Shown here: positions 50,497 to 60,447 of the stretch, in pieces
Layout: each line of letters opens with the position of its first letter
Position numbering within the stretch: position 1 is the stretch's first letter
Source of the DNA: Arthrobacter sp. PvP023
Lineage (GTDB): Bacteria; Actinomycetota; Actinomycetes; Actinomycetales; Micrococcaceae
Length of the DNA: 64,000 bases
Assembly: GCF_017832975.1 (NCBI RefSeq)
Contig: NZ_JAFIBI010000001.1
Span: 1,364,001 to 1,428,000, forward strand
Reading direction: 5' to 3'
Made by a program: the position numbers and the translations under genes
The notes under the pieces: generated by a model
The model's database searches: none
The model's input: only the letters and a program-made list of their open reading frames with translations
What the model was told of the DNA's origin: nothing

Positions 50497-51933
50497 TCAG
50501 TAGGCGCCGGCGCCGTGGAAGACGGCACGAAAGGTTTTCAATAGGATGATCAGATCGCCGGCCAGCGACCAGTTCTCGACGTAGTAAAGGTCCAGTCTCA
50601 CAGAGTCCTGCCAAGAGAGATTGGACCGTCCGCTAACCTGCCATAGTCCGGTGAGACCGGGCTTGACGAGAAGTCTCCGTCGTACGTCGTGTTCGTATTC
50701 TGCGACCTCTGACGGGAGCGGCGGGCGTGGGCCTACCAAACTCATCGACCCCACGAAAATATTGAAAAGTTGCGGCAACTCGTCCAGACTGAACTTTCGC
50801 AGGACTCCGCCAACGCGTGTGATCCTAGGGTCATTCTTCATTTTGAAGAGGAGTCCGCTACCTTCATTGCGATTCTTTAGACCGGCGAGATGTTGCTCAG
50901 CGTCGACCATCATCGACCTGAATTTGAGCATGCTGAAGTGCTTACCCTCAATGCCCACTCGATCCTGTCTGAACAGTACAGGTCCCGGGCTATCCACCTT
51001 CACGAGTATCGCCACCAGTGCCATGACCGGCAATGAAAGAACGATGAGAAGCCCCGACACCAAAACGTCAAAGAGTCGCTTCGCGACGCGTTGGCCGCCT
51101 TCTAGAGTTGGCGTTGTTACGTGTATCAGAGGCAGGCCGGCTACTTGCTGCGTGTGGATGCGTGGCCCTGCGATATCCGTCAGTGCAGGGGCCATGATGA
51201 GTCCAATGTTTCGGGATGCCAGTTCCCAGCCAAGATGTCTTAGCGTTTGCGGATGAAGCTGCACCCCAGCCGAGACTGCGACGGCATCTGCGCCACAAGA
51301 AGTAATGGCGTCGACGATCGACCGAGCATCAGGCCGGTAGCCTATGATCGGCAATCCGGACTCCGGTTCAACGGCGGGTCCTTCATGCGATCCAGGAGTG
51401 TACGCGGCAACCGGAAGATAGCCAGCATGCTTGGCACTCTCCAGAGAAGCAGCCAGGTGTGCAACCGCGCTGGGGCCGCCCAACAGGAGCAGTCGCGACA
51501 TGCTCTGCCCCTGTTGGCGATTTATCCCCAGATGCTGGCGAATCAGCCACCGGCCTAGGAGCAGGCCGAGCAAACCCGCGGGAAGGGCTACCCCTACGTA
51601 TCCTCGGGCTGTGTCAACGCGAAGCACGTAGGAAACGATTGCGACTAAGCCAAATAACCAAAGTGAAGCCGCGGCCACGCGTTTGTACTCGTCCGGTCCA
51701 GCCCCCAATACCCGGGTCTGTCTGCTGTTCCATGCGCCGAGCATTAACCACCAAACGATGGCCAGAGCCAGCGAGAGCCAAGCGTAGGTAAATTCCTGGC
51801 CAGCGATGACAAAGTCAGGTTCCAATCCGAATCTAACGATGAAGGCGCCTGCGACAGCCCAAACTACTACAAACGCGTCTACTACCCTGAGTAGTCGGGA
51901 AGAGCGCGTGCGCCAATCGCTTCCCCCAGTCAC
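50497..51933 (-). CDS. Polyprenyl-phosphate sugar-1-phosphate transferase (WbaP/CpsE-type)
   Basis: 478 aa, GTG at 51933 preceded by GGGGGAAC. Four to five N-terminal membrane helices, a nucleotide-binding-like middle (LLLLGGPSAVAHLAASL) and the C-terminal sugar-transferase domain: KRLFDVLVSGLLIVLSLPVM, KFRSMMVDAE, DELPQLFNIFVGSMSLVGPRPPLP, KPGLTGLWQVSGR. It puts the first sugar phosphate on undecaprenyl phosphate to start repeat-unit synthesis. Sugar identity cannot be read off. Confidence 0.93.
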   Translation of the reverse strand: MTGGSDWRTRSSRLLRVVDAFVVVWAVAGAFIVRFGLEPDFVIAGQEFTYAWLSLALAIVWWLMLGAWNSRQTRVLGAGPDEYKRVAAASLWLFGLVAIVSYVLRVDTARGYVGVALPAGLLGLLLGRWLIRQHLGINRQQGQSMSRLLLLGGPSAVAHLAASLESAKHAGYLPVAAYTPGSHEGPAVEPESGLPIIGYRPDARSIVDAITSCGADAVAVSAGVQLHPQTLRHLGWELASRNIGLIMAPALTDIAGPRIHTQQVAGLPLIHVTTPTLEGGQRVAKRLFDVLVSGLLIVLSLPVMALVAILVKVDSPGPVLFRQDRVGIEGKHFSMLKFRSMMVDAEQHLAGLKNRNEGSGLLFKMKNDPRITRVGGVLRKFSLDELPQLFNIFVGSMSLVGPRPPLPSEVAEYEHDVRRRLLVKPGLTGLWQVSGRSNLSWQDSVRLDLYYVENWSLAGDLIILLKTFRAVFHGAGAY

Positions 51934-51984
51934 AAAAGTTCCCCCACTTCGAAGCGATATTTACGAACTAACGGCAAGGGGTTT

Positions 51985-52959
51985 TTAGTGTCGAATGGAC
52001 GCGAGGTTTGCCCGGTACCAATCTACTGTTGTCCGAATGCCCTCTTCGAGTCCAATCGACGATGACCAACCGGCCTTGGCCAACTTTGAAACATCGAGGA
52101 GTTTGCGCGGCGTGCCGTCTGGCTTGGTTGTGTCCCACTCGATGGTGCCCGTGTATCCCACTGCGGCAGCAACGACAGAAGCCAGTTCCTTGATAGTGAC
52201 ATCGGTGCCAGTCCCCACATTGACCTGAGCCGATCCGTCGTAGTTCTCCAAGAGGTGCAGACATGCAGAAGCCATGTCATCGACATGCAGGAATTCGCGA
52301 CGTGGTGATCCAGAGCCCCAGTTCGTCACAGAGGCCACGCCAGAGCTGGCCGCTTCATCGTAGCGGCGGATCAGGGCGGGGAGGACGTGCGATCCGGTTG
52401 GTGAGAAATTGTCGCCCGGGCCATAGAGGTTAGTCGGCATCGCGGAGATCCAGGGAAGACCGTACTGGCGGCGCACGGCCTGGATCTGCATGATCCCAGC
52501 AATCTTGGCTATGGCATATGCGTCATTGGTCGGTTCTAGATGTCCGGTAAGCAGCGATTCCTCGCGGATGGGCTGTTCTGCGAATTTCGGATATATGCAC
52601 GATGAGCCGAGAAACAGGAGTCTTTCAACTCCGTGTTCCCGCGCGGCGTCGAGAACGTTGACCTGGATCCTCAAGTTGTCGCTCAAGAAGTCGACAGGGT
52701 AGGTATTATTCGCGAGGATACCTCCCACTTTTGCAGCGGCCAGTACGGCGTAGCGCGGCTTCGTCTCCTTAAAAAAGGCAAAGACGGCCTCTCGATTCTT
52801 TAGGTCGAGGTCGGTGGATGACCGTCCAACGAGATTGGTAAAGCCCTCGCTCTCGAGATTTCGCCAGATAGCTGAGCCAACAAGACCCCTGTGGCCAGCG
52901 ACGTAGAAAGTGGAGGAGCGATCAAGCTCGCCCGGCGCGAAGTTACTTTCCTCGCCCAC
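51985..52959 (-). CDS. fcl: GDP-L-fucose synthase
   Basis: 324 aa, GTG at 52959 sharing one base with the gmd stop (TAGTG). NAD-binding [33 protein letters not shown] and the catalytic Tyr/Lys in [10 protein letters not shown] are characteristic. It converts GDP-4-keto-6-deoxymannose to GDP-L-fucose, directly after Gmd. Confidence 0.95.
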   Translation of the reverse strand: MGEESNFAPGELDRSSTFYVAGHRGLVGSAIWRNLESEGFTNLVGRSSTDLDLKNREAVFAFFKETKPRYAVLAAAKVGGILANNTYPVDFLSDNLRIQVNVLDAAREHGVERLLFLGSSCIYPKFAEQPIREESLLTGHLEPTNDAYAIAKIAGIMQIQAVRRQYGLPWISAMPTNLYGPGDNFSPTGSHVLPALIRRYDEAASSGVASVTNWGSGSPRREFLHVDDMASACLHLLENYDGSAQVNVGTGTDVTIKELASVVAAAVGYTGTIEWDTTKPDGTPRKLLDVSKLAKAGWSSSIGLEEGIRTTVDWYRANLASIRH

Positions 52960-53990
52960 TAATTCTTCCAGCTTTCAAGATTGACCGTGTCGATCCAGTG
53001 ATTGCCAGCGTGCTTAAGAGCCTCAATGTCTGCGTCAACCATGATCCGCGCCAATTCAGGCGTGTGGACGGAGGCCTTCCAGCCTAGCTTTTGCTGTGCC
53101 TTCGAAGCATCGCCCACCAATGCATCGACTTCAGTCGGTCGAAGGTATCGCTCGTCAAAGCGCACGTGGTCTTCCCAGTTCAAGCCGGCATGCTCGAATG
53201 AAATCTGAAGGAAGTCACGGACCGTGTAGTTGCCTCCAGTAGCGAGAACGAAGTCGTCAGGCTCGTCGGCCTGAAGCATTCGCCACATTCCTTCTACGTA
53301 TTCGGCAGCGTATCCCCAGTCTCGGACTGCGTCGAGATTGCCCATGTACAGGAGCTCCTGTTTGCCTGCCTTAATGGCGGCCACCGCGCGGGTGATTTTG
53401 CGCGTCACGAAGGTCTCACCACGGCGGGGCGACTCGTGATTGAAGAGAATACCGTTCACCGCGAACATGCCGTAGGCCTCACGGTAGTTCTTGGTAATCC
53501 AATAGCTATAGACCTTCGCGGCACCGTACGGCGAGCGGGGATAAAACGGGGTCTCCTCGTCCTGCGGGGGGGGCGTCGCGCCGAACATCTCCGACGATGA
53601 GGCTTGGTAGAACTTGGTTTCGATTCCAGACATGCGTACTGCTTCGAGAAGCCGGATTGTGCCCACGCCAGTGGTGTCAGCCGTGTGTTCTGGCTCGTCA
53701 AAGGAAACCCGCACGTGGGATTGAGCAGCCAGGTTGTACACCTCGTCAGGCCTTATTTCAGCTAGGAGGGTGACCAGGCGGGCCCCGTCAGAAAGGTCGC
53801 CGTAGTGAAGAAACAGGTTCGCCTTTGGATCATGCGGATCCACATAGAGGTGGTCAACACGAGTCGTGTTGAATGTAGAAGCGCGGCGGATCAAGCCGTG
53901 TACTTCGTACCCCTTGCTCAACAGCAGTTCGGCGAGATAGGAGCCGTCCTGGCCTGTGATGCCGGTAATTAGAGCCCTTTTTTTGGACAA
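52959..53990 (-). CDS. gmd: GDP-mannose 4,6-dehydratase
   Basis: 343 aa from a TTG at 53990 with AGGGGGAAAC upstream. [39 protein letters not shown] and [13 protein letters not shown] are classical. First step from GDP-mannose toward GDP-fucose (or GDP-rhamnose in some species); the adjacent fcl indicates fucose. First gene of the minus-strand polysaccharide operon, divergent from the WecG-like gene. Confidence 0.96.
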   Translation of the reverse strand: MSKKRALITGITGQDGSYLAELLLSKGYEVHGLIRRASTFNTTRVDHLYVDPHDPKANLFLHYGDLSDGARLVTLLAEIRPDEVYNLAAQSHVRVSFDEPEHTADTTGVGTIRLLEAVRMSGIETKFYQASSSEMFGATPPPQDEETPFYPRSPYGAAKVYSYWITKNYREAYGMFAVNGILFNHESPRRGETFVTRKITRAVAAIKAGKQELLYMGNLDAVRDWGYAAEYVEGMWRMLQADEPDDFVLATGGNYTVRDFLQISFEHAGLNWEDHVRFDERYLRPTEVDALVGDASKAQQKLGWKASVHTPELARIMVDADIEALKHAGNHWIDTVNLESWKN

Positions 53991-54200
53991 GTTTCCCCCT
54001 GCGGTGATCCGTGCTTGCTAGCTCGGTGGATATTGGTAGCTGTGGAGCCACTGCAATGGTAACCCGTAGCAGTGCATGCCCCTCCCCATCGTGAACTGCA
54101 TGACGCGAAGTGAAAATCGTTCGATCTTTCGGGTATTTTTGTCTTTGAAGGTTAATAGCGCAGGTGTCTCAACAGCGCTCTACAGGGGGAGCAACGCCAT

Positions 54201-54938
54201 ATGGTCACGACGGAGTTCGCTGGAATACCGTTCGTAGTTGCACGACCGGATGAGGCCGTTCGCCGAACTCTCGAACTGCTTGATAAGCCAAACGGCGGTA
54301 ACGACATCCATCTTTTCAACGCATACAGCGTTGCCTTGGCACACTCCGACATGGAATTTGCGGCCTGCGCCAGCGAGTCGACGATTAACTTCCCGGACGG
54401 CAAACCCGTTGCTTGGTTTAGTCGGTTCCTCGGGGGCAGGCTTCACCAAGTTCGTGGCCCACAGTATTTCGAGGATGTCATTGAAGCAGGGGTTATCCCG
54501 GGAGTGCGCCACTTTTTCCTCGGGTCGACGCCTGAGACGTTGAGCGCGCTGACGCGCAACATCGAACTTCGATTTCCAGGTGTTCAGATCGTTGGTACGC
54601 ACAGTCCCGAGTTCCGAACACTGACGACTGCCGAGTTGGCCAGGCAAGATGACGATATTCGAGCTTGCAGGCCCGACATGGTTTGGGTGGGTTTGGGAAC
54701 ACCCAAACAGGATTTTGAGGCTCGTCGTCTCGCCGGAGAAGGTTTTAACGCCGCTGCCGTCGGCGCCGCTTTCGATTTCAGTGCGGGAACGAAGAAGCTA
54801 GCCCCTTTGTGGGTTCGAAGAGCCGGACTCGAATGGTTCCATAGACTCCTCAGCGAACCACGGCGGCTCTGGAAGCGGTACTTATGGGGGAATGCAGTCT
54901 TCCTCCGTCTAGTCTTGCGTGAACTCGTCATCCGGTAA
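54201..54938 (+). CDS. WecG/TagA/CpsF-family glycosyltransferase
   Basis: 245 aa. INFPDGKPVAWFSRFLGG, then VWVGLGTPKQDFEARRLAG and GAAFDFSAGTKKLAPLWVRRAGLEW are the hallmarks of the family, which adds an amino-sugar or similar residue to a lipid-linked sugar at an early stage of wall polymer synthesis. It probably adds the second sugar after the WbaP-type enzyme. A 210-bp divergent region separates it from gmd. Confidence 0.9.
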   Translation: MVTTEFAGIPFVVARPDEAVRRTLELLDKPNGGNDIHLFNAYSVALAHSDMEFAACASESTINFPDGKPVAWFSRFLGGRLHQVRGPQYFEDVIEAGVIPGVRHFFLGSTPETLSALTRNIELRFPGVQIVGTHSPEFRTLTTAELARQDDDIRACRPDMVWVGLGTPKQDFEARRLAGEGFNAAAVGAAFDFSAGTKKLAPLWVRRAGLEWFHRLLSEPRRLWKRYLWGNAVFLRLVLRELVIR

Positions 54939-55193
54939 TCGCGACTCTCGCTGGTGGGAACGCGGCCGGGCCAACTCATCATCGATACTGGTTGCGACAG
55001 CCTACGTCCATTCTGAACAAGAGACGCACCCTGAGACGCAGAACTGAATTCTCACGGCTTGGTTGCACACCTCCGCTAGCAGTTTATGGATTCCAAAGTG
55101 GAGGATCCGGATTTGCTGCACGGACCATGACACACCCCTAGCTCGGCGGGTCACGTCCATTGCCCCGAACCTGCATCTTGTCGGAAGGACTCC

Positions 55194-56273
55194 ATGAAAA
55201 TACTCTATGTACCCAACGAGTGGGGCACTGCGCGTCAGTCCGGGATGCGTCGCGCCTTTGCGACCCTGGTCGACCGTGGGCTAATCGAGGACGTAAAGAT
55301 ATACAGCCTATTGTGGCGCATAAGACAAGGCGAAGGTGTAGGCGCCGCGCGAGGCCTCCTTGAGGCGGCCAAGGCCTTCGCCCCGGATTTGATTCTTATG
55401 CAGCATCTTGGCGGCACTGGATTGAACGACGACTTTTTTTCTGAGCTGCGCGCTGTCGGCAAACATCGCATGATCTACCACGAAGGGGATCCCTACAGCC
55501 GGTGGAAGCACCGGCTACCATCTGAGGCCAAATCAGCAGGAAGGCACTCTGACGTTGTATTCACCGTGGGCAAAGACGTCTTTCGATCCAATTTCCTAAG
55601 AGCTGGCAGTAGAGACGTCAGATGGTGCTCGTCTGTTTTTGACCCAGGAAGATTTGGAAAAGCAAATGCGCTCACGACGTCTCACAGAGACTTCGACGTT
55701 GTCATGATCGCAAATAAGTCTCAAGCGCGTACACCATTTACCGGGCATCCCAACTCTCGTCAGCGAGAGGAATTGGTCAGACGGTTGGCCCATGCATTTG
55801 GACCGAAGTTCGCAATCTACGGCAACGGCTGGACTGGTCCGAGTGCTCAAGGACCTGTTGACTACAGCAAGCAAGACGTAGCCATTCACTCCGGTTGGAT
55901 ATCGACCAATTGGGACCATTACGCGGGGGAAGCTTCGTATTTTTCTGATCGCTTACCGACCACGCTTGCGACGGGGAGCGTCCATGTGACGACGCTTCAT
56001 CCCGGGTTCGATGCTATTTTTCAGAATTCGGAACCCTTTATCCAATTTGGAAGGTCACCAAAGGACGTTGTCAGGTGTGTTGAAAACCTACTTTCTACGC
56101 GGACAACTGAGGATTTCATTCGGGGAGCGATTGAAGGACGTAAATTCGCTGATCGACATTTCCGTCAAGATGATCAGTTAGTCACTATGCTGAATTTCGA
56201 TCAGATACTGATTGATCCTACACAGGCTTCCGCTGCTTGGGACACAAACTCTCGATTGTTGATGGAAGTTTAG
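55194..56273 (+). CDS. CgeB-like glycosyltransferase
   Basis: 359 aa. GT-B type: N-terminal MKILYVPNEWGTARQSGMRRAF, middle FDVVMIANKSQARTPFTGH, and C-terminal FSDRLPTTLATGSVHVTTLHPG resembling the donor-binding end of spore-protein CgeB-like/GT4-related enzymes. Substrate unknown. The coding region is noticeably AT-richer than 0-46 kb. ATG at 55194 follows GGAAGGAC. A 255-bp gap without recognised features separates it from the WecG-like gene. Confidence 0.7.
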   Translation: MKILYVPNEWGTARQSGMRRAFATLVDRGLIEDVKIYSLLWRIRQGEGVGAARGLLEAAKAFAPDLILMQHLGGTGLNDDFFSELRAVGKHRMIYHEGDPYSRWKHRLPSEAKSAGRHSDVVFTVGKDVFRSNFLRAGSRDVRWCSSVFDPGRFGKANALTTSHRDFDVVMIANKSQARTPFTGHPNSRQREELVRRLAHAFGPKFAIYGNGWTGPSAQGPVDYSKQDVAIHSGWISTNWDHYAGEASYFSDRLPTTLATGSVHVTTLHPGFDAIFQNSEPFIQFGRSPKDVVRCVENLLSTRTTEDFIRGAIEGRKFADRHFRQDDQLVTMLNFDQILIDPTQASAAWDTNSRLLMEV

Positions 56274-56281
56274 AAAAGAAT

Positions 56282-57364
56282 ATGCACATGTTTAAACAGT
56301 TCGTGGAGTTTAGGAAGAGCCTCGCGAAACTTCGCCCGCTCAGAACGGCACCTCAGAGAGTTCGCTTAAATTTCGAAGGCCGCTTCAATATTTACGCTAG
56401 AAAAAGACAGACGTGCCTTTTCAATAGGTACTACAGATGGACTCTTGCGACAGAACCCGTCAACGGGCCAAAACTGTACCTTCGTACCAAAATCCACCCA
56501 TACCCGGGCTTTGGACATCAAATTTCCGTATGGCTGTCAGGTCTCCTTTGGTCCAAGGACTTGGGCCTGCAGTACCTCGGGGGCGAGGTTACGAGGGATA
56601 CCGATGGTCTCCTGGAGATAGGTGACGGGAGTGTGCCAGCGGGCAAATTAGGCCAGCGAATAGTTTATGTCAGTTTGCCTCCTACGCAGGATGAGCGGAC
56701 AGATGATTCAAAATTGATACTCCGGGGTGCCGTCGACCGAGCTCGGTTGCGTCACCATAAATCGGATTCGATCGTTTTTACCTCTGCGCTAGATAACCCC
56801 AGATATGATCAAGTCCCGGCCGAGAGTGAGATCAGGAGGGCTTTGCTCGCTGGGTCTGGTGGGCACCGCCTGCGCGAGCGGGAAACGGGCGGGCATCGGA
56901 GAATTGCGATTCATGTTCGGCGTGGCGATATAAGTCCGACGTCCGAAGCCCGTGGCGCAGGCTTATCCCGCTGGGTGTCTGAGGAGTGGTACGCCGGTGT
57001 AATAGAAAATCTTCGCACAGTCTCTGAGCTTAGAGACTTGGAGATCAGCGTTATCTCGCTCGGCACCGCCGAAGACTTTCCTGTTCTCAACCGAATGGCG
57101 GGCGTAAACCTATGCCTGAACGGAAATAGCGCAGACGATCTAATCGATCTAGCGTCTGCAGATGTTCTTGTCACCGCTCCCAGCTCCTTCAGCTTCACAG
57201 CGGCACTCGCGTCTCGCGGAATAGTCCTTGCTCCGCATCCGTGGTGGCATGAAGTGCCGAATGAAGGACGGTGGTTCCGACTTGACCCCGCGGGCAACTT
57301 TGATCGGGACAGAATGCAGTCAATTGTCACGCACAGATTCTCTGATAGGGATTCCTCAGCGTGA
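56282..57364 (+). CDS. Putative fucosyltransferase (HxRRGD-type)
   Basis: 360 aa from the ATG at 56282 (Met3 and an upstream TTG are alternatives). Two features recall GT11/GT23-like fucosyltransferases: FGHQISVWLSGLLW near residues 77-90, and HVRRGD at ~211-216, the GDP-fucose-binding motif of alpha-1,2 and alpha-1,6 enzymes. The C-terminal SADVLVTAPSSFSFTAALAS fits motif II/III. With gmd and fcl nearby, transfer of L-fucose is the best guess. Overlaps the Wzx start as GTGA. Confidence 0.72.
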   Translation: MHMFKQFVEFRKSLAKLRPLRTAPQRVRLNFEGRFNIYARKRQTCLFNRYYRWTLATEPVNGPKLYLRTKIHPYPGFGHQISVWLSGLLWSKDLGLQYLGGEVTRDTDGLLEIGDGSVPAGKLGQRIVYVSLPPTQDERTDDSKLILRGAVDRARLRHHKSDSIVFTSALDNPRYDQVPAESEIRRALLAGSGGHRLRERETGGHRRIAIHVRRGDISPTSEARGAGLSRWVSEEWYAGVIENLRTVSELRDLEISVISLGTAEDFPVLNRMAGVNLCLNGNSADDLIDLASADVLVTAPSSFSFTAALASRGIVLAPHPWWHEVPNEGRWFRLDPAGNFDRDRMQSIVTHRFSDRDSSA

Positions 57365-58836
57365 CGGCGGGACGTGGAGGCGGTCGTGTCCTGAAGGGTG
57401 CCTTGTGGGGTTACGGCGCCCAAATCATGACGATCCTGTTTCAACTTGGGTATGCGGTTGTCGTTTCAAGGTTGGCTGGTGCGACTGAGTTCGGCGTCTA
57501 CAGCGTGGCACTGTCAATAACAGCCCTGATTTCTCTCATTGCAAACGGAGGCATGTCTCAGGCCGTGGCGCGGCTGATGGACTTGGACAAGAGGGTGGTG
57601 GGTGCACTCACCTCCTTTGCTTTGATTTTGGGCGTCGCTGTGGCGGCCATTACATTCTTTACAGCGGACTTTTGGGCGTCTCTTTGGGACGTACCGGACG
57701 CCGCAGACACCATCAGATGGCTCAGCGTAAGCGCAATCTTGTCCCCGATGTTCTCTTTGCTCACAGGATTGGCTCGTCGGACAGGCCAATTCTCTCGTCT
57801 AGCCACTGTCACGGTCAGCTCTAATCTCATAGGTATGCTGCTTGGAATCGCTGCTGTCGCGGCTTGGGGAAATGCGTCCTCGCTTGTAGTGTCCGCCGTG
57901 TCAGCCCAAGCACTCCTGGTCGCCTGGCTGTCCGTGGAATACCGAGGCTATCTCGGGCTCCGCCGACTATCAACGGCCCTGCCCCACGTCGCGTTTAGCC
58001 TAAAACTCGTGGTCGCCGGAATTCTTCAGTACGCGGTGGGAAATCTGGGCAAATGGTCTGCAACGCGCTCATTCGGCGCCCCGGTGATGGGGCAATGGAA
58101 CCGAGCTGAGGTCTTGACGACTATTCCCATGCAACAAGCGCAGTCGGCAATGGTTCAGGCCGTCTATCCGGAGTTCCGCCACGATGTAGGAAGCTCTGTT
58201 CGCGCGAAGGCCGTCTGGGCCGAAATGCTACTCATGGTTGCATGGCTGTCAGCACCCGCCGGCATGATTCTCGCAATTGTCGCCCCGTTCCTAATTCCGC
58301 TTATATTGGGATTCGAATGGACTCAAGCGGCCCAATTTGCCGTTCCGCTTTCAATTGGAGTGGCGATTCAACCAGTCAGCGTGCTGTTGGCGAGTGCTCT
58401 TGAGTCGTTAGGCAGTTTTCGCAGAATCTGGCTGACAGATATCGTTCTCTTCATTCTGCAGATAATTCTAGTTCTCTCGATGCTGGCAGCTAATGATGTT
58501 TCCATTGTGATCTGGGGAATTGCTCTGACAAATGGAGCGCGCTTGTTGATTCACAGCACTATAGCGATACGCATTGGCTACTTGGATGGACGCACATTTA
58601 TTTTCGGTCTACTCAAAGTTTTTGCCGGGTGCGGGGTGATCATTGTATTCTGCAAGCTCCTAGTGTTCACTGTAACGCTAGGAGCCGAAGGGGGCAGCCA
58701 AAGCCTCACCGGATGGATTGTCAGTGGGGCGGCCATCGCAGGGGCGCTAGCTTCAGTCGTCCTATGCTGGAGATTTTTCCCACCGGTAACGTTAGCCACC
58801 AAGTATGGCCTCATTGCACCTAAGGAGCATCCGTGA
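57361..58836 (+). CDS. Polysaccharide repeat-unit flippase (Wzx/MATE-like)
   Basis: 491 aa from a GTG at 57361, with 12-14 hydrophobic segments. The N-terminal GALWGYGAQIMTILFQLGYAVVVSRL and the later GAPVMGQWNRAEVLTTIP stretch are of the MOP-superfamily type used to flip undecaprenyl-linked units. It follows the fucosyltransferase with a GTGA overlap and in turn overlaps the next gene in the same way. Confidence 0.88.
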   Translation: MTAGRGGGRVLKGALWGYGAQIMTILFQLGYAVVVSRLAGATEFGVYSVALSITALISLIANGGMSQAVARLMDLDKRVVGALTSFALILGVAVAAITFFTADFWASLWDVPDAADTIRWLSVSAILSPMFSLLTGLARRTGQFSRLATVTVSSNLIGMLLGIAAVAAWGNASSLVVSAVSAQALLVAWLSVEYRGYLGLRRLSTALPHVAFSLKLVVAGILQYAVGNLGKWSATRSFGAPVMGQWNRAEVLTTIPMQQAQSAMVQAVYPEFRHDVGSSVRAKAVWAEMLLMVAWLSAPAGMILAIVAPFLIPLILGFEWTQAAQFAVPLSIGVAIQPVSVLLASALESLGSFRRIWLTDIVLFILQIILVLSMLAANDVSIVIWGIALTNGARLLIHSTIAIRIGYLDGRTFIFGLLKVFAGCGVIIVFCKLLVFTVTLGAEGGSQSLTGWIVSGAAIAGALASVVLCWRFFPPVTLATKYGLIAPKEHP

Positions 58837-59792
58837 ATACTGTCGACGATACATTGGCTGCGAAACCGAGATGCGTTATCTTTGCGGTCTATTTCGGGCA
58901 ACTTCCCTCTTATTTCGATGTCTTTCTGCGTAGTGTGGAGCTGAACGCAGAGATCGACTTCCTGCTGGTTACTGATCAAACCATTGCCTGGAAACCAAAC
59001 AATCTCCAGGTCGAGCAGATGGACCTCGATGAATTCAGCGAGATGTCCAGTAAGGCACTAGGAATGCCAGTAGTGATGCCTAGGCCATACAAGGTATGTG
59101 ATTTTCGCCCTGCTTTCGGCCACATTTTTGAGAGCTATATCCAAGGTTATTCTCACTGGGGCCACTGTGATTTGGATGTCATTTTCGGGGACATTCTTGG
59201 CGTTATTCCGCAGGAAGCATTCTCTTCATATGCAAAAATTCTTATAAGGGGAAATTTTGCAATTTATCAAAATACGCCTGCCGCCAACGCATGGTACAGG
59301 ACCGTGCTTCCTGACGTAGACTACCGCCGGGTTTTCTCAACTCCGAACCCTTTCCATTTTGATGAATCTGCAGGTATCCTCCGCATACTTCGCCACCTTG
59401 ATGTCTCCATTTGGAATGAAGAATGCATCTTCAATATCGAATGGGAGCAATTCAGGATGCGCGCGGTGGGCTCGGCGCCGGGATATCACTCATACGTATG
59501 GCGGAATGGCCGTATTCTTGAGTACTCCGGTGCGTCAGGCTCTAAAATTCTGGTCAGGGAAGGCCTTCTCATCCACTTGATGAAGCGACAGATGGCGGCG
59601 CCGCAGTTTGACGTGCGAAATGCAGAGCAGATCGCTATTGGGCCCGATAGATTCTACCCATACCAAGAACCAGCACTCCCGACTCGTCCATTCAACTGGG
59701 ATTTCATGCTTGCCTGGTCTGGGGCCAGACACCATTTCAGAAGACTCAAACGCCGGTTCTCTAAGCGTGGCGACTTGCGTCCTCTTGCCTGA
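58833..59792 (+). CDS. DUF6625-like putative glycosyltransferase
   Basis: 319 aa from a GTG at 58833. IFAVYFGQLPSYFDVFLRSVELN and YSHWGHCDLDVIFGDI (with a DxD-type motif, DLD) indicate a GT-A fold, as in the DUF6625 proteins of polysaccharide loci. Central FHFDESAGILRILRHL is unassigned. No donor can be inferred. Part of the plus-strand polysaccharide operon. Confidence 0.7.
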   Translation: MNTVDDTLAAKPRCVIFAVYFGQLPSYFDVFLRSVELNAEIDFLLVTDQTIAWKPNNLQVEQMDLDEFSEMSSKALGMPVVMPRPYKVCDFRPAFGHIFESYIQGYSHWGHCDLDVIFGDILGVIPQEAFSSYAKILIRGNFAIYQNTPAANAWYRTVLPDVDYRRVFSTPNPFHFDESAGILRILRHLDVSIWNEECIFNIEWEQFRMRAVGSAPGYHSYVWRNGRILEYSGASGSKILVREGLLIHLMKRQMAAPQFDVRNAEQIAIGPDRFYPYQEPALPTRPFNWDFMLAWSGARHHFRRLKRRFSKRGDLRPLA

Positions 59793-59830
59793 TCCGGCCG
59801 GCGAGTGCATCCCTGCAAAGGACTAAGATT

Positions 59831-60445
59831 ATGTCAAATCCTCTCAAACCAATGGTTAAGACCGCTCGGTGGATCGTTCGCTTTTGTCGTAGTTTTTGGC
59901 TATCACGCCGTGGAGTCTCGGCCGGGCCAAATCTTGTGACACAAGGGCGAATCCTCGTCTATCGATCAAAAGGCTCCCGAATCGAGCTCGGTGCACGCAT
60001 CGTCCTCAACGCCCGTCCAGGGAAGAACACCCTCGAAGCTCGTGGTCCCGTCATCCTTAGAACCTTCCGTCCGGGTGCAGAAATAATAGTTGGCGACGAC
60101 TCCGGACTGACCAGCTGCACCATTTCGTCTGGCCTGAGTGTAGAGCTGGGGCGTCGAGTGCTACTCGGCGGAGGGGTTGTCATCACAGATTCGGATCATC
60201 ACGTCGTCGACATAGCAAGCGGACGGCGATTTGCCGGACTTCCGCACGCCGCGAACGATCGGCCTGTGAAGATTGGTGACGATGTGTTTATCGGCGCGCG
60301 AAGCATCATTCTGAAGGGTGTCGAGATTGGGAATGGCTCGGTGATCGGTGCTGGATCCGTGGTATCGGCCTCCATACCGGCTGGTGTTGTCGCCGCTGGC
60401 AACCCTTGCACCGTCCTACGCCCGCTTCGCGAAGCGGGTCAGTGA
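59831..60445 (+). CDS. Left-handed beta-helix acyltransferase
   Basis: 204 aa with hexapeptide repeats (GLSVELGRRVLLGGGVVI, then VKIGDDVFIGARSIILKGVEIGNGSVIGAGSVV). The SDHH segment before the second repeat block holds the probable catalytic His. These enzymes O- or N-acetylate a sugar, so the polymer may be acetylated. Ends 2 nt before the end of a convergent gene. Confidence 0.88.
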   Translation: MSNPLKPMVKTARWIVRFCRSFWLSRRGVSAGPNLVTQGRILVYRSKGSRIELGARIVLNARPGKNTLEARGPVILRTFRPGAEIIVGDDSGLTSCTISSGLSVELGRRVLLGGGVVITDSDHHVVDIASGRRFAGLPHAANDRPVKIGDDVFIGARSIILKGVEIGNGSVIGAGSVVSASIPAGVVAAGNPCTVLRPLREAGQ

Positions 60446-60447
60446 CG